The notes below the pieces were generated by a model. The model made no database searches, was not told the DNA's origin, and was given only the letters and a program-made list of their open reading frames with translations. A program made the position numbers and the translations under genes. Of a stretch of DNA of 64,000 nucleotides, positions 12,705-24,207 are shown piece by piece. This DNA comes from Coix lacryma-jobi var. lacryma-jobi (taxonomy: Eukaryota > Streptophyta > Magnoliopsida > Poales > Poaceae). Numbering within the stretch: the first letter of the stretch is position 1; each line of letters opens with the position of its first letter. The DNA is taken from contig CM019831.1 of assembly GCA_009763385.1 (NCBI GenBank), positions 89,687,845 through 89,751,844 of the forward strand, in the 5' to 3' direction.

Positions 12705-14197
12705 TTTTTTGCTGCCCCTATAAATAGGTCTATTTGTAGGGGCGGCTTAATATCCGGTCATTCCTATAAATCTGATTTGTAGGGACGGCTCTATATTGAG
12801 CCGCATCTACAAATAAATGCCGTATAATTAAAATTAAGTATAAAAATTTGAATTTTTTAAGCGATCCCGGATTGAGAAATGACTAAAATAAAAGATGTAA
12901 ATCTTGAAAAGTTATAGAACTTTTACTACTACAACTTTTTTATTTGAAATCATTTGATGCCTCAAAATACTGTTTAAAAATTAATTTTAAATTGTTCAAG
13001 AACTCTAATATCTCATTTTGATCTTTGGCTAAAACTTGTAACTAGTCTTTCTCCCTCATAATAACTTCAAATCACTTGATTTTTTTCCTAAAAATTTCTA
13101 AAATCATGCTCTATCAATTTTATTGATTTTTTATGCTATTATTTTGGTTATCTTTTCATTTGAATAATTTAGATTTTGAATTTCAAAAAATAACAACTTC
13201 AAACAAGAATTCAAAGTGTCAAATGATTTCAGCTGAAAAGTCATCAACAACAAAGTTGTACTACTCATCATGGTCTACAACTTTTATTTTGATCATTTCT
13301 TCATATGTCAAAGTGATAGTAAACATTGTTCACAAATGACATATCTTTGTAAAAGAGATATGTCATTTGTGAATAATGTATACTATCATTTTATCAAATA
13401 AATAAATAACCAAAATAAAAGTTGTAGACCTTGATGAATTGTATTACTTAGTTGTTGATGACTTTTTCAGCTAAAATCATTTGCCACTTCAAATTCTTGT
13501 TTGAAGTTGTCTTTTTTGAAACTCAAATTTTGATTTTTTCAAACGACCTCGGATGGAAAAACAACCAAACCAAAAGTTATACATCTGAAGAAGTTATAGA
13601 ACTTTATAGTTGACTACTTTTTTATTTGAATCCATCTTGTCATAGAAATCTATGTTTGAATTTGTCAAATTAAAATTCAATTTTTTTTAAACGAACTCGG
13701 ATGGAGAAACAACCTAAATAAAGGTTGCAGATTTTAAAAAGATAAACAACTTTGTAGTTGACCACTTTTTGATTTGACATCATTTAGGGTCTTAAACACT
13801 CAATTTAAACTCGGTTTAGTATGATATGAGTAGATCCAAAATTTAATATAAATACAAGTAAGTGTGAGGTGTAGCGGTAGAGGAGAGTACACGTGAGCTT
13901 GAGGTCGTGGGTTCAACTCTCATGGGGTGTAAAAGTGCGCCGGTAGAGGAGAGTACACGCGAGCATGAGGTCGTGGGTTCGACTTCCATCTAGTGTAAAA
14001 GTGCGCAAAAAATATTGTAACTTCGTGACTAGATGGTGTTGACTAACTGTGGGGCCACCCCTGGGTAAAAATAATAATTTTGCTATTTTTGGCTTTTTTA
14101 CGTGATTTTTGAAAATAAACCTCTACAAATTAATTAATTTGTAGAGACGGTTGAGTATAGACGGTTGTAGAAACCGTCTCTACAAATCAAAAAAAAA
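12705..14197. mobile_element. Relative of the 10325-11432 CACTA-like element, ends unclear
   Basis: The left part carries repeated cctataaat and ttgtaggg(a/g)cggct words. The right part carries their inverse (tttgtagagacggtt...aaccgtctctacaaat, 14137-14187). The core contains further copies of the 149-bp monomer seen at 10540-11085, partly in reverse orientation (about 13200-13500). Clear CACTA termini or a target duplication could not be found, so it is either truncated or an older relative. Confidence 0.55.
13858..13992 (+). repeat. tRNA-like A/B-box repeats (SINE-like, in a transposon)
   Basis: Two direct copies (13865-13925 and 13938-13990) read '(tagc)ggtagaggagagtacacg.gagc.tgaggtcgtgggttc(a/g)ac'. 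TAGCGGTAGAGG resembles an RNA polymerase III A box and GGGTTCGACTTCC a B box, spaced about as in a tRNA. A similar block (gaggtcatggattcgaatccc) lies at 11187-11210 in the sister element. Acceptor stems are not formed, so it is not a tRNA gene. A tRNA-derived module carried by the transposon family is inferred. Confidence 0.45.
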
Positions 14198-14278
14198 CCT
14201 ACTTCAATTATGGCCAAGTTCGATCTTGCGTTCTTAAGAGTGAGGCAGACTTAACCTACAAGTATATGTTTGCTTCAC

Positions 14279-14530
14279 TCTCCCCTCCATCCCAAATTAT
14301 AAGACATTTCAAGAATCCTGAAGAGTCAAAAAACTTTAAAGTTTAACCAAATTTATATAATAAGATAATAACATTTACAATACCAACTAAGTATCATTAG
14401 ATTTTTTATTAGTTATATTTTTATAAAACATATATTTAATATTATAAATCTTTGTATTATTTTCTATAATTTTGGTCAAACTTGAAAAAGTTTTGACTCT
14501 TCAAGATTCTTAGAATGACGAACAGAGAAA
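14279..14530. mobile_element. Degenerate Stowaway-like MITE
   Basis: The left end (ctcccctccatcccaaatta) and an inverted interior partner (agagtcaaaaaactttaaag against cttgaaaaagttttgactct) match the general design of the intact copies in this window, but the right terminus is eroded. Confidence 0.55.
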
Positions 14531-15105
14531 ATACAAAATATGATTTGCACCTACATATATGAAAAGGTATATGCTTTATAGGTATATGATTTGCACCTAG
14601 ATACCAAATATATATTTAGATTTAGGAGCAATTGATCTGGTCTATCACTAAGACAAAAAAAGGTTTTTTGCTCATGGTCAAAAACGACCTCTAGGACTAG
14701 TTCTCGAAACGGGTTACTATGTCATCGATTATAAAAGAAGTGATTTTCAAGGGTGGTTCTAAAACCGTTCCTTGAAATTATTTTTGAGAGACGGTTCTCA
14801 TAAAACAATAGCCCTTAAAAGTTGTAAAAAATAAGATTTTCTTTACATAGTAATTAAGAGACCTAGATGACGAACCAAACTATCACAAGAACTGTTGCTG
14901 AAAATATATTTCAAGAGGCGATTTGTAAACTACAGTGCTCCTTGCATACTTATAAACGGTTCTTATGTCGTCCACCTCTAATGGAAATGGGAGCTGTGTT
15001 CAAATATTATTTCTTTATTACCGATGTATGAAAATGATAAAAAAAAATGATGTGTCTAGGTACATAAAACAACATGATGGAACTAGTAACCTAGCTAGAA
15101 CGGGC
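14531..15105. other. Intergenic, foldback-like repeat remnants
   Basis: Words such as gacggttct, aaaaccgttcc and aaacgggtt in both orientations (14700-14960) suggest another eroded foldback or CACTA-type remnant. No ends could be defined and no gene is seen. Confidence 0.3.
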
Positions 15106-15463
15106 ACACATGTGGCTCTCTTGCACATCATATTTCCATCTTTTTACAGAATCTTGTTTGGAATCATTGCTCCTCCCTTCTCCATCTCATTCACCCCATG
15201 GATCTATATATCTTGCATTGGTGATGGTGATACATGATCGAGCAGGTTATATCCATCCACCACCATCAACCACTGTAGTCCGGCCTGCACCATCGATCTT
15301 ATATTCTTCCGACATACTTATTCTCCGACCATAAACCCCTCCTCAACCCTCACACCAAACACAACAGTCACACTCTCCTCTCATCACTCTCTTCCTTGCT
15401 AGCTCGCTGCCTCCACTTCCACTTCCACTCTCAGCTAGCTGCTAGCTCATCTCCATTGCCCTT
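15106..15463 (+). promoter_or_regulatory. 5' flank and probable 5' UTR of Aux/IAA gene 1
   Basis: The 100 bases before the start codon are a pyrimidine-rich leader (cactctcctctcatcactctcttcc, ccacttccacttccactctc), common in plant 5' UTRs. No convincing TATA box or auxin-response element cluster was identified by eye, so the transcription start is not placed. Confidence 0.35.
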
Positions 15464-16257
15464 ATGCTGAATCTAGTGTCATTTGAGACGCCGCCTCTTG
15501 GAAGGCCGGAGAGAGCGGCTAATAATACTACTGTCACCGCAACAGCGGCCATCAGGGGAAAGGAAGAAGAAAGATCCAGCAACACTTGCTTCCATGGGCA
15601 TCTCGACCTCAGCCTTGGCATCTCCTTGTCTCATGGCGGTGGCGGCGGCGGCGGCTGCGACGCATCCAGCTGTGATGGAAACAATAAGCAGGAGAGCTAT
15701 GGTGGTCGACAGGGCAGCCGTGACGATGACAAGGACGGCGTTCGTTGCATCACCACCGCCGCCGCCACCACAGCTGCAAATGTGATTACCGCAGGGCACG
15801 GCCACGTCGTCGGTGATTTGACGGCATCCGCAGGAGGAGGTGGCTGGGCCGCGGCGTTCATGTCGAGCCCGACCGGCTTCATGCATCCATGGAGCCTCGC
15901 CGCACGGCAGCAGAAGGCTGCTGCCGAGCAAGACCATCACCGGACGCCTCCAAACACATACATGATGTCAAGGTGAGCTACCCTAAAAAACAGTGAAGCT
16001 AGTATTTCTGCATGGCAACATACTTAGTTTCTGCACGGTAAATCAAAGCACTGCATATGTTTATGTGATGATCCATGCATGTTTGAGCTTGGACTTAATT
16101 CATATATATGGATAAGTTTTGCTGTGTGGTTAGCTAGGTCAATTGTTGTACTTCTAAAAATGAGACCTCATTACATTTTCATGCATGATGGACTTGATTT
16201 TGGAACTGCGCGTCTAGCATGTTCAATTTTTGTACTTCTTAGTAATGGAAATTTAAG

Positions 16258-16305
<48 letters not shown>

Positions 16306-19300
16306 CCCTTCGAGTCTATTCTCATTTTATCAAGCAAACATGATTATTTCACAAGGGCTTATAGACATGCACATATGAGGATATACAAAGGGCCATAGTC
16401 TATAGATTTGCAATCATGACGCATAGAATGTACGCAGTGTAGTGGAAAAAAGGAGGATCAAAGTGATCTACTCCCTCGGTCCCTAAATAAGTGTTGTTCT
16501 CGCTTCCCGAGAAAAAGTTATCGGCAATTATATATTAATATTTATGTTAAGTAATTAGTATCATCGGAAAGATTTTTACATCTAGTTTTTTAACAAAATT
16601 ATTTGGAGATATAAATATTGCACATATTTTCTATAAATTGAGTCAAACACGTGGCACGCACACCAACGGCGACACTTATTTAGAGACGGAGGGAGTACGT
16701 ACAAATGATTGCAATCATTAACATTTTGAACCACTCATTGATGATTAGTATATTCTGCAACCTAGTCGTCGTGTGCTTAGAACTACGTTTACAAATGATA
16801 TATATTGCAAACAGATTCTTGTATATCCAAGAGCACAAGATCGAGGAGAACTATGTAAAGTTTCTAGATGTACATAGAACAAACTTAGAAACCCACCTGT
16901 GTAACTTTAGCATGCATGCATAATTTTTTTTCGAAAATAAGTGCATGTATATAGTCACCTCGTTCTTTTGGCCTTATCAGCCGAACTTCGGCTTATTCTC
17001 TCTCACAGAACAGTATCATGTTAGATACATATATATGGACTTTGGGCTTTCCACCCATGTTAGATTATATTTTCTATTGTTTCCTTCTATCTGGACAAGG
17101 AGAGATAAAAAAAATACTCTCTTTGTTCTAAAATACAAAGGACTTGAGTTTGTACATTATACGACAAACTATGTATCCTAAGTTTGACCAAATTTATAGA
17201 CAAAGGTTGTTTGATATTGGAAATATATATTAATGTTTTATGAAGAAATATTCTAATATGAAAATATATCTAATGATGCTCATTTGATATTTGTAAATGT
17301 TATTGTTGGTTTGACCTTTTCTATAAGTTTTTATCATAGCTATGATACTTTAACTTAGGATAAACTTAGATTCCTTATGTATTAGGATGGAGAGAGTACG
17401 TATTTGATTTCACCCACGTACTGTACTATTTCTCACCAATATACTCCCTCCGTCCAACAAAACATGCAATTCTCACTTATCGAGGAGTCAAACAATTCGA
17501 ACTTTGACCAAAGTTATATAAAAAAGTACTAACATTCTTGATACAAAAAATATATCATTAAATTAGTAATAGAATATATTTTCATAAGAATTTTATTTGG
17601 CAACATAAATACTAATACATTTTATTATAATCTTGGTCAAACTTGAACCAATTGGACCGGCACGGATCCCATAATTGCATGTTTTTATGGACGGAGGGAG
17701 TACTTCTGTCGTGAACTAATTAATTCTTACACATTTTCGAAGTCATAGGCTGACCGGGCCCATACACTATTCATATTTCTTTGAATTGTGTAAAATACGA
17801 AGAGTTATTCGTTTTTGTTTTCTCTTGGAGGAAGACAAAGATAAAATATTTTTCAAATTATTAGAAGAGGCCCTATCTAGTCAAAAAAGTAATAGATTCT
17901 TCCACTTAGATGAAACTTCAATGTCACAAATAGAATGCAAGAAAAGAGAAACATTTTAACTTTCCATAATTTAGATACCTCAATATATAGGAATAGGAGT
18001 AACCACCAAGGACCATGCATGCAAATAGAAAGGAGGATGCATGAAGAAATGTGGAGTAATTCCATACACACATTGTGTGTGTGTTTTTTTTATCTTTTGC
18101 ATACATAATAATGCATGCAAGAAGCAATGAAGGCAGCCAAACATAGGAAAACAAGGTAGGCTTTAGGTACTCCCTCCGTCCATAAAAACAAAAACATGTA
18201 ACTATGAATTTCGTGTCCAGAAAAATACTTCATATTTAACCACGTTTCTAGTAAATAGTATTAATATTTATTAATCAAAATAAATTTACTATAAAAATAT
18301 ATTTCTTAATTAATCAAATGATTTTTATTTGATATCATAAATATTATTATATTTTTATCTATAATTATTTAAAATTAAGATATTAAAACATGATACTGTG
18401 GTAGAACTGTATGTTTTTTTTTTGACGGATGGAGTATATGGTCATCGTTCTACACAGTAGCAGCTGGTCCATGAACGAACCTAACGGCAGTCGTCCAGTC
18501 AATAATAAGTAAGCTAGTATATACTATAGCTTAGAATGTGTGTGGGGGCAAACTGAACAGCTAGGGCAGAGAATGGATGGCTCTCCTCTTGTTCTTTTGG
18601 GACCGTTACGGGCCGCAGAGCAGAGCATGCAGATTTGCAGAGGGACGGCCATGGCGACGACGACAGAGACGAGGACGTACGTACATCTACTGTGGGGTTG
18701 GGGTTGGGGTTGGGGTTGCAATTGCAATGCGAGAGGGAAGGGAAGGGAAGGGAAGGGACGGGAATATCCATTGCAATCACAGGCAGGGGTGGTGGTGGGG
18801 TTGCAGGCAGCAATGATGGTGCGCGCAGCAGGCATGGCATGCCATGGCTGGCCCTCCCTGCCTCATCTGCTGGCTGCAGTGCAGTCTTTTCCAAAAAAAA
18901 ATCCACTTTTTGGGTCCCCGTCCCCGTCCCGCCGAGCCTTGCTGCCTTGCCCTGCTATGCCAATATGCCATATGGATGTGTGCTAAGCTGCTAGTAAAAC
19001 TAAAGCAGTAGCTGTAGCTCTCTCATCAATTATTGAACAGCTAGCTGTGCTTTGTGGGCATGCATGTGATGGGCTCATGATGTGCTTCCTTCCCTTCCCC
19101 CTTTTAATTTATCTATCTAGTCCTCGATCTACTAGGACCGGATCGGCACACTGATGTCTAATAATCTTTGAAGAAATTAACAACTAACCTTCATAGCAAT
19201 AATACACAAACATACATTGTGTCTCAGTTTTCTGCAAATAAAGAATCCCTTTCTGCAATGTCATCCACACACTTTTATTGAAACAACTTATGTTCCAAAT

Positions 19301-22300
19301 TACAAGTTATTCTAACAATCTTGGAGAGTTATAAAGTTTTTTCAACTTTGACTAAAATTATAGAGAGAAATATAAAGATTTATAACATCAAATAGGTATA
19401 TTATAAAAATATAATTAATAAAGGATTTAATAATACTTAGTTGGTATCGTAAATGTTATTATCTTATTATATAAATCTGATCAAACTTGAAAATTTTTTA
19501 CTCTCCAAGTTTTTTGGAATGACTTAAAATTTGAGATAGAGGGAGTATCTCACTGTATATGTATATGTAGTGCTCATCTATATATTTGGCATATATACAT
19601 CCATGATGTACGTGCTGATGTGCTTCGCCAAATTATCTTGTCATGTCAACAGCGATGACCGTGTGGCCACATCGCCGTCGGCCGTCGGCTGGCCGCCAGT
19701 GCACACCTCCCGCCGCAACATCGTCACCGCCATGCACGTAACCAAGCCTGCTGCTGGCACTGCCGCCGCCGTTGCGCCAGACGGACCCGGCGATAGCACG
19801 ACGCACGCCGGAGCCGGCAGCGAGAAGAATGTGGCGGCACCGCCGCCGACGGACAGCACGGTGGTGGCGGTACCACGGCCGCCGCCGCCGGCGAACATGT
19901 TCGCCAAGGTACACATGGAGGGCTACGCGATTGGCAGGAAGATCAACCTGAGGGCCCAACGCAGCTACGACTCCCTCTCCAGGGTGCTCACCAACATGAC
20001 AACAAACTTCTTCTGTCGTAAGTACAAGCAAAGTACCTCCTCCTGGACTGGAGTATTAAAACTTCTTTATCTATATATTTCTAGCAAAAATGTCTGTGCA
20101 TTACAATGAGACACATTATTTATATTATTGCATAGTCATTTATACGAAGTGTGGCTCAATATTTTTTAACTAATATGTCACGTGTTCCAATTCGCGTGAA
20201 AAAGAAGAAAGATTAAAAGGGTGCGTCAAACATTATTATAGATAAAAAAATAGAAAAAACAATCAATTGTTATTTTTTTTCTAGGATTCATATTCTATTC
20301 AGATTGCTTAAGATTAGAGAATCTATTTAAATTAGGACTCCTAGTTATTCTCTCAACAGTCCTTACCTAATACGACAATAACTAAGATGTAAACAGATTA
20401 CGAACGGTCCTTACTAATCCTATAAGAGTGGGTTGCAAACGGATAATGAACAAAAACAATTTTTGCATTCACATAGTTAGTTAGAGAAAACTACACAAAA
20501 AATAGGAAAAAAAGAGACGAAAATTTTGTCTCTTTAGAATGAGGCATAGATATAGATAACGGGGTCTGCATTATATATTATATTCCAGGAGAGGAACCTT
20601 AATAAAAAACAAATCTTACCATATACTTTAGAAAATATATAATTTTCACTTTAGATGAGCTAATATACTTTACTTTTTAGCTCAGGCCCAAGCTAAGTAT
20701 ATCCTCAAACTGAGTGGCCCAAATGAGTTAATACTAGCCCAATCAGACCAAGCCCACTTCAGAAATTTAACGTCTCGGAACTGAGTGGCTCAATTGGGTC
20801 AATACTGCTCAATCGGCCCATTAATCTATGCATTTTACTCAATCCTATTTTATATTACCGGAAGTAGCTAGGAAACCAAATTTTATACATTCACTGGACC
20901 CACATGTCAGTATTAACCCTAATGATTCATATATTCCACATTGCTGGGAAACAAAATTCATTCGTATTGAACATTATATTGGTCAAACACCTACTCCCTC
21001 CATTCCAAATTATATGATGTTTTTGACCTTTTTAGATTTATTTTACTATAAACTTAGATATAGACTATGTGTAAAAGCAATGCATCTCAAAGAAACAAGA
21101 TGTCTTACAATTTGAAATGAAGTTCTTCTCACTAGAAGCATTCTATCAATTGTTAGAGGTAAAGGTACTGATTCGAAAAAAAGAACTGTTGGAGGTACTA
21201 GGAGGTCAATAAAAGTTAGAGGTAGTGGTTGCTTTGAGGACCATTATTATTATAATAATATCTAGATTTCTCTTGGTGGTGGTATTTATTACTTCAAAGT
21301 TGGATTCCATTTTCTTTAATTACCATGCATGGTGGTATCATATTTGATTTTTTAAAACAAAATATAATTGATTTGATTATGAATGCAGCCGCAGACTGTT
21401 CAGGCGCAGGCACGGGAGAAAAAGACGTTCCTAATAGTGACAAGTTCATATTCCTGTACGAAGACTTTGAGGGTGACCGAATGTTAGTTGGTGACGTTCC
21501 ATGGGAGTAAGTACCAGTAATCTGCCAACTATAATATAACAATATTATATTATATATAGAGATTCTCATGGTCTGCATTAATGTTACTGCGTGCAAAATG
21601 ACAACTCACACCATTTTGTAATTTCATAATGTGCTGAGTCCACTAAAATTTTGGACTATTGAAACATATAGTATACTTTGCACATGACAAAAATTAAATT
21701 GGAGAAAGATTTGGAAGGTTAACAGATTAGGATTATTCACATTAACATTATTTCCATGTATTAACAACATATAGATTTTAAAATTTAGAACATGCTATAT
21801 AACATGGAAATAATGCGGTTGTGCGTTTTCTGCAGATTATTCCTAGCGTCTGCTAAAAGATTGTACATTGTCCGAAACCCAACATCAGGTGACAAAGGTA
21901 ATTGCAAAACTGCGCGGTTTTGTGTTACACGTGTTCCCTAGCAGATTGACTACAATTCACTTTTTTAGATATATAAAAAGAGACTGACTACCATTAGAGT
22001 ATCTCCAACGGTTTTGCAAATGAGCTTTGCATTCTTGTTTTTGTAAAAATGTCTAAAAGTCTCCTATCCAACGTTTTGACAAATGATCTTGGCATTTTTA
22101 GCAACTTGGCAAACACCGGGTGATATTTGGCATATATGCCAAACCGCAGTTTGCTCGGCAATCGCCATCGCGTGCTACTCCCGCGGGATATTTCCCTCTC
22201 CCGCGCATAATTTTTTAGTTTTGCCAAGTCTAAATGCAAAGCCGTTGGAGATTGACTATTTTTACCTTTGCTATATTAATTTGAGAGTTGCCAAATATCA

Positions 22301-22455
22301 TATTTTGTCAAACAAAAAATACAAAACCGTTGGAGTTGCTCTTATATTCATGAATAAAATGTTGCTTATAACACCATATGGTGGTTACACATTTTTTTTC
22401 AGGACAGGGTGAAGGTGACAGAAAATACAAAACCGAACAACCAACAAATGACTGA
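15464..22455 (+). CDS. Aux/IAA auxin-responsive repressor, five exons, 368 codons
   Basis: Aux/IAA proteins are short-lived nuclear repressors. They bind ARF transcription factors through a C-terminal PB1 domain, recruit TOPLESS through an LxLxL motif, and are degraded by SCF-TIR1 when auxin bridges TIR1 and the degron. Exons: 15464-15972, 19653-20017, 21389-21506, 21836-21897 and 22403-22455. All have GT/AG borders with matching phases, and the sum is 1107 nt. Visible motifs: domain I LDLSLGISL (residues 47-55), degron VGWPPV (181-186), domain III with the PB1 lysine K255 and GRKINL, and domain IV with the acidic loop YEDFEGD and GDVPWE (315-331), then a KR pair (338-339). The degron core is intact. 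Length (368) is on the long side because of Gly/Ala-rich linkers. The exon 3 acceptor could instead be at 21394, six bases later. The start is the first ATG of the open frame after the pyrimidine-rich leader. Intron 1 is 3.7 kb and full of MITEs. Confidence 0.95.
16262..16302. repeat. (TA)n microsatellite in intron 1
   Basis: About 20 uninterrupted TA units follow 'agacaca' in the first intron of Aux/IAA gene 1. The tract is expected to vary in length between accessions. Confidence 0.95.
16471..16695. mobile_element. Stowaway-like MITE in intron 1
   Basis: CTCCCTCGGTCCCTAAATAAGTG and its inverse CACTTATTTAGAGACGGAGGGAG bound the element, with TA on each side. The interior (cgcttcccgagaaa, agtatcatcggaaagat, ctagttttttaacaaaatt) is shared with the copies at 39663-39897 (inverted) and 46096-46331, so these three form one subfamily. 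Confidence 0.9.
17117..17396. mobile_element. Stowaway-like MITE, diverged, in intron 1
   Basis: The termini ctctctttgttctaaaatac and gtattaggatggagagag are imperfect inverse partners flanked by TA. The body is AT-rich and non-coding. Confidence 0.7.
17444..17700. mobile_element. Stowaway-like MITE in intron 1
   Basis: CTCCCTCCGTCCAACAAAACATGCAAT pairs with the inverse ATTGCATGTTTTTATGGACGGAGGGAG. TA flanks both sides. It is 257 bp with no coding sequence. Confidence 0.88.
18170..18434. mobile_element. Stowaway-like MITE in intron 1
   Basis: CTCCCTCCGTCCATAAAAACAAAAACATG has an inverse partner in catgatac...tatgttttttttttgacggatggag. TA flanks both sides. The interior is very AT-rich. Confidence 0.83.
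18694..18760 (+). repeat. G-rich tract (GGGGTT and GGGAA repeats) in intron 1
   Basis: Four GGGGTT units (18694-18719) are followed by a run of GGGAA units (about 18733-18760). Four or more G-runs in close succession fit the quadruplex consensus on the sense strand, so both the pre-mRNA and the DNA could fold. It sits in a locally GC-rich part of intron 1. Confidence 0.85.
19284..19545. mobile_element. Stowaway-like MITE, left end eroded, in intron 1
   Basis: The right end is intact (ttggaatgacttaaaatttgagatagagggag, then TA). The left partner (atgttccaaattacaagttattc...aatcttggagagt) has lost its terminal bases. Exon 2 of Aux/IAA gene 1 begins about 100 bp downstream. Confidence 0.65.
20994..21090. 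mobile_element. Stowaway-like half element in intron 2
   Basis: Only the left terminus (ctccctccattccaaattatatgatg, preceded by TA) is recognisable. No inverse terminus lies within the next 400 bp. It is probably a truncated MITE within intron 2. Confidence 0.5.
21997..22341. mobile_element. PIF/Harbinger-type MITE in intron 4
   Basis: GAGTATCTCCAACGGTTTTG at the left and its inverse (caaaaccgttggagttgctc) at the right bound a 345-bp element. TTA flanks both sides (21994-21996 and 22342-22344), which fits the TWA duplication of PIF/Harbinger. It makes up about two thirds of intron 4 and ends 61 bp before the last exon of Aux/IAA gene 1. Confidence 0.82.
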
Positions 22456-23089
22456 AGGGAGAACTTTTAATTTCAAGCAAGTAGTCGCAAGGACATGAGC
22501 ATATATGCACCATATATATGCTTGCACATCTCTTGATTTGGATATAGCTCCGAATTACGTACTTTTCTTCTTGTACTAATTAAGTGAGGTAGCTAGTATC
22601 TATGTGAGTTATGTTGTACCGTTGTTGTTTCGTAATCAATGTGCATATAATTTTGATCGTTTATGGAAGGAAAAAAAAATCAAGAATGGAAGAAACATGC
22701 TGTCGACAATAGTCTCAACGGTGATAAATAAGGCAGATATTTGACTTGTTAACCACATTGTGTTTATCATTTCCCCTCCCACTTTTTTATCTATCATCAT
22801 GCATACCACTCAGTATTATGTGACACCAAATAAACCCTAAAAACTTGAAATACTAGATACATTTTGACCATAGACTAACGGATCAATTTCCATTACTTTG
22901 GTCATCGTCCTCAGTTAGCCGAACAATTTTGAACTACATTTTATTAGGCCAAGGTTTAATGTGGCACTCGAGAGCTTGCCTATAGGCCTTCTCATTTTGC
23001 TCTGCGTAGAATGATTATCTTAGTTAAAACCAAACCTCCTTTGAACTTTTATGCAAAAAGTTCATGTCTTGGTATAATACACAATTAGT
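22456..23089. other. 3' flank of Aux/IAA gene 1, no further gene seen
   Basis: This stretch holds the 3' UTR (end not placed) and AT-rich flanking DNA. Several AATAAA-like words occur (for example gataaataagg near 22721), but none can be singled out as the polyadenylation signal. Confidence 0.4.
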
Positions 23090-24207
23090 GTCATTTGTTG
23101 TCATGGCTCACATATCAGGTGCATATTTTGCATGGATCCTTAGGATCCGGTTCTCAAAGCCTATAACCTGACTTAACAGTGCAACCATGAGGCCTGGATG
23201 AGTTGGACCTGACTAAGTAATTTTCCTCCAAGTTATGCTACACGAGGACGGTTCAAGAGGGGTCCATTGGGGTCGTTGATTTATGTACAGGGGAGAAACC
23301 TGAGAGGTATGTAAAACAGACTTAGAGGGGCTTTGTAAAGGCCGTGTAGTGTGACCCCGCTATTGTGCCTTGGTAGTGTTTAGCGTAACGGGGAAATGCT
23401 GGACTCGTGGGTAAAGATGTGCAACCTCTGCAGAGTGTAGAACTTATATATCAATCATGCTCACAGTCACGAGCGGCTTGGACTTCTTCGATATTAGTTG
23501 GTTATCGTACTGGTTTGGGTCTGGTTGCCTGAAGGACTTCAGGTGTAGTTTTTCTAATGAACTTCAGGTGTGGTTTGTCTGATGGACTTCAGGTGTGTGT
23601 TTGCTTGGTGGACTCCAATTATTGGTTGCTTGGTGGATTCTAAGTGTTGGTTGCTCGATGGATCTCTGAGTGTGGTTTTGCTCGGTGGACTCCGAGTGTT
23701 GGTTTTGGTTCTAAGGACAAGGTGGTTAAACCTAGTAAATAGGTGCATAGGAAAATATCATTAATATGATGTGTCACTTTAGGTCCTCGTGTCAAATAGA
23801 GTTAGCCTATCCTTTGATATTAGCCCTCATGTCACATTATTTTCTACACTTGCGGAGTACATTTCGATGTACTCACCCTTCTTTTTGTCCCCTGCTACCC
23901 CACCCAAATGTTGGAGACTACAAGGAGAAGGAGTACCCAGAAGATGGTGGATTCGGCCCAGACAAGTTTTACTAGGCTAGTGCTACCCCCGGCCGACCTT
24001 CTTATGGAGCTGGCGTCCAGTTTTCATGAGTCTTCATGAGAGTCTTATGTACTTTTCTCTTGGACACGAGGGTTATTTTTTAATAATGTTCGATTATGTA
24101 ATACAAAATTGATTTTGATACTATTATGACGTTGATATATGTATGAAATTTATTCTAGCATACATATATTGTGCACTCGATTTTATCCTTAAAATCGGTG
24201 TGTGACA
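23090..24207 (+). mobile_element. 5' LTR (3' portion) of a Gypsy element, Tekay/Del-like
   Basis: The segment ends ...ggtgTGTGACA at 24207. Three bases later comes a primer-binding site (24211-24223, tggtatcaaagtt), close to the initiator-Met tRNA site used by many plant Gypsy elements. It contains a small array of 'ggacttcaggtgt' and 'ggtggactcc(g/a)a' units (23530-23705). The upstream limit is not clear. Its 3' partner begins at 34274, beyond the nested insertion. Confidence 0.65.

Noticed and set aside
13858..13992. A tRNA gene
   Set aside because: A- and B-box-like words are present, but no acceptor or anticodon stems can be drawn. The module is repeated inside a transposon.
15479..15940. 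Minus-strand frame and alternative plus frame over Aux/IAA exon 1
   Set aside because: The LDLSLGISL motif and the phase match to exon 2 support only the plus frame starting at 15464.
18694..18719. Telomere-like GGGGTT repeats
   Set aside because: Only four units of the wrong sequence (plant telomere is TTTAGGG). They were kept only as a G-rich tract.
18540..18994. Overlapping open frames on both strands in a GC-rich patch
   Set aside because: They lie within intron 1 of the Aux/IAA gene, are low-complexity (GGGGTT and GGGAA runs), and show no domain.
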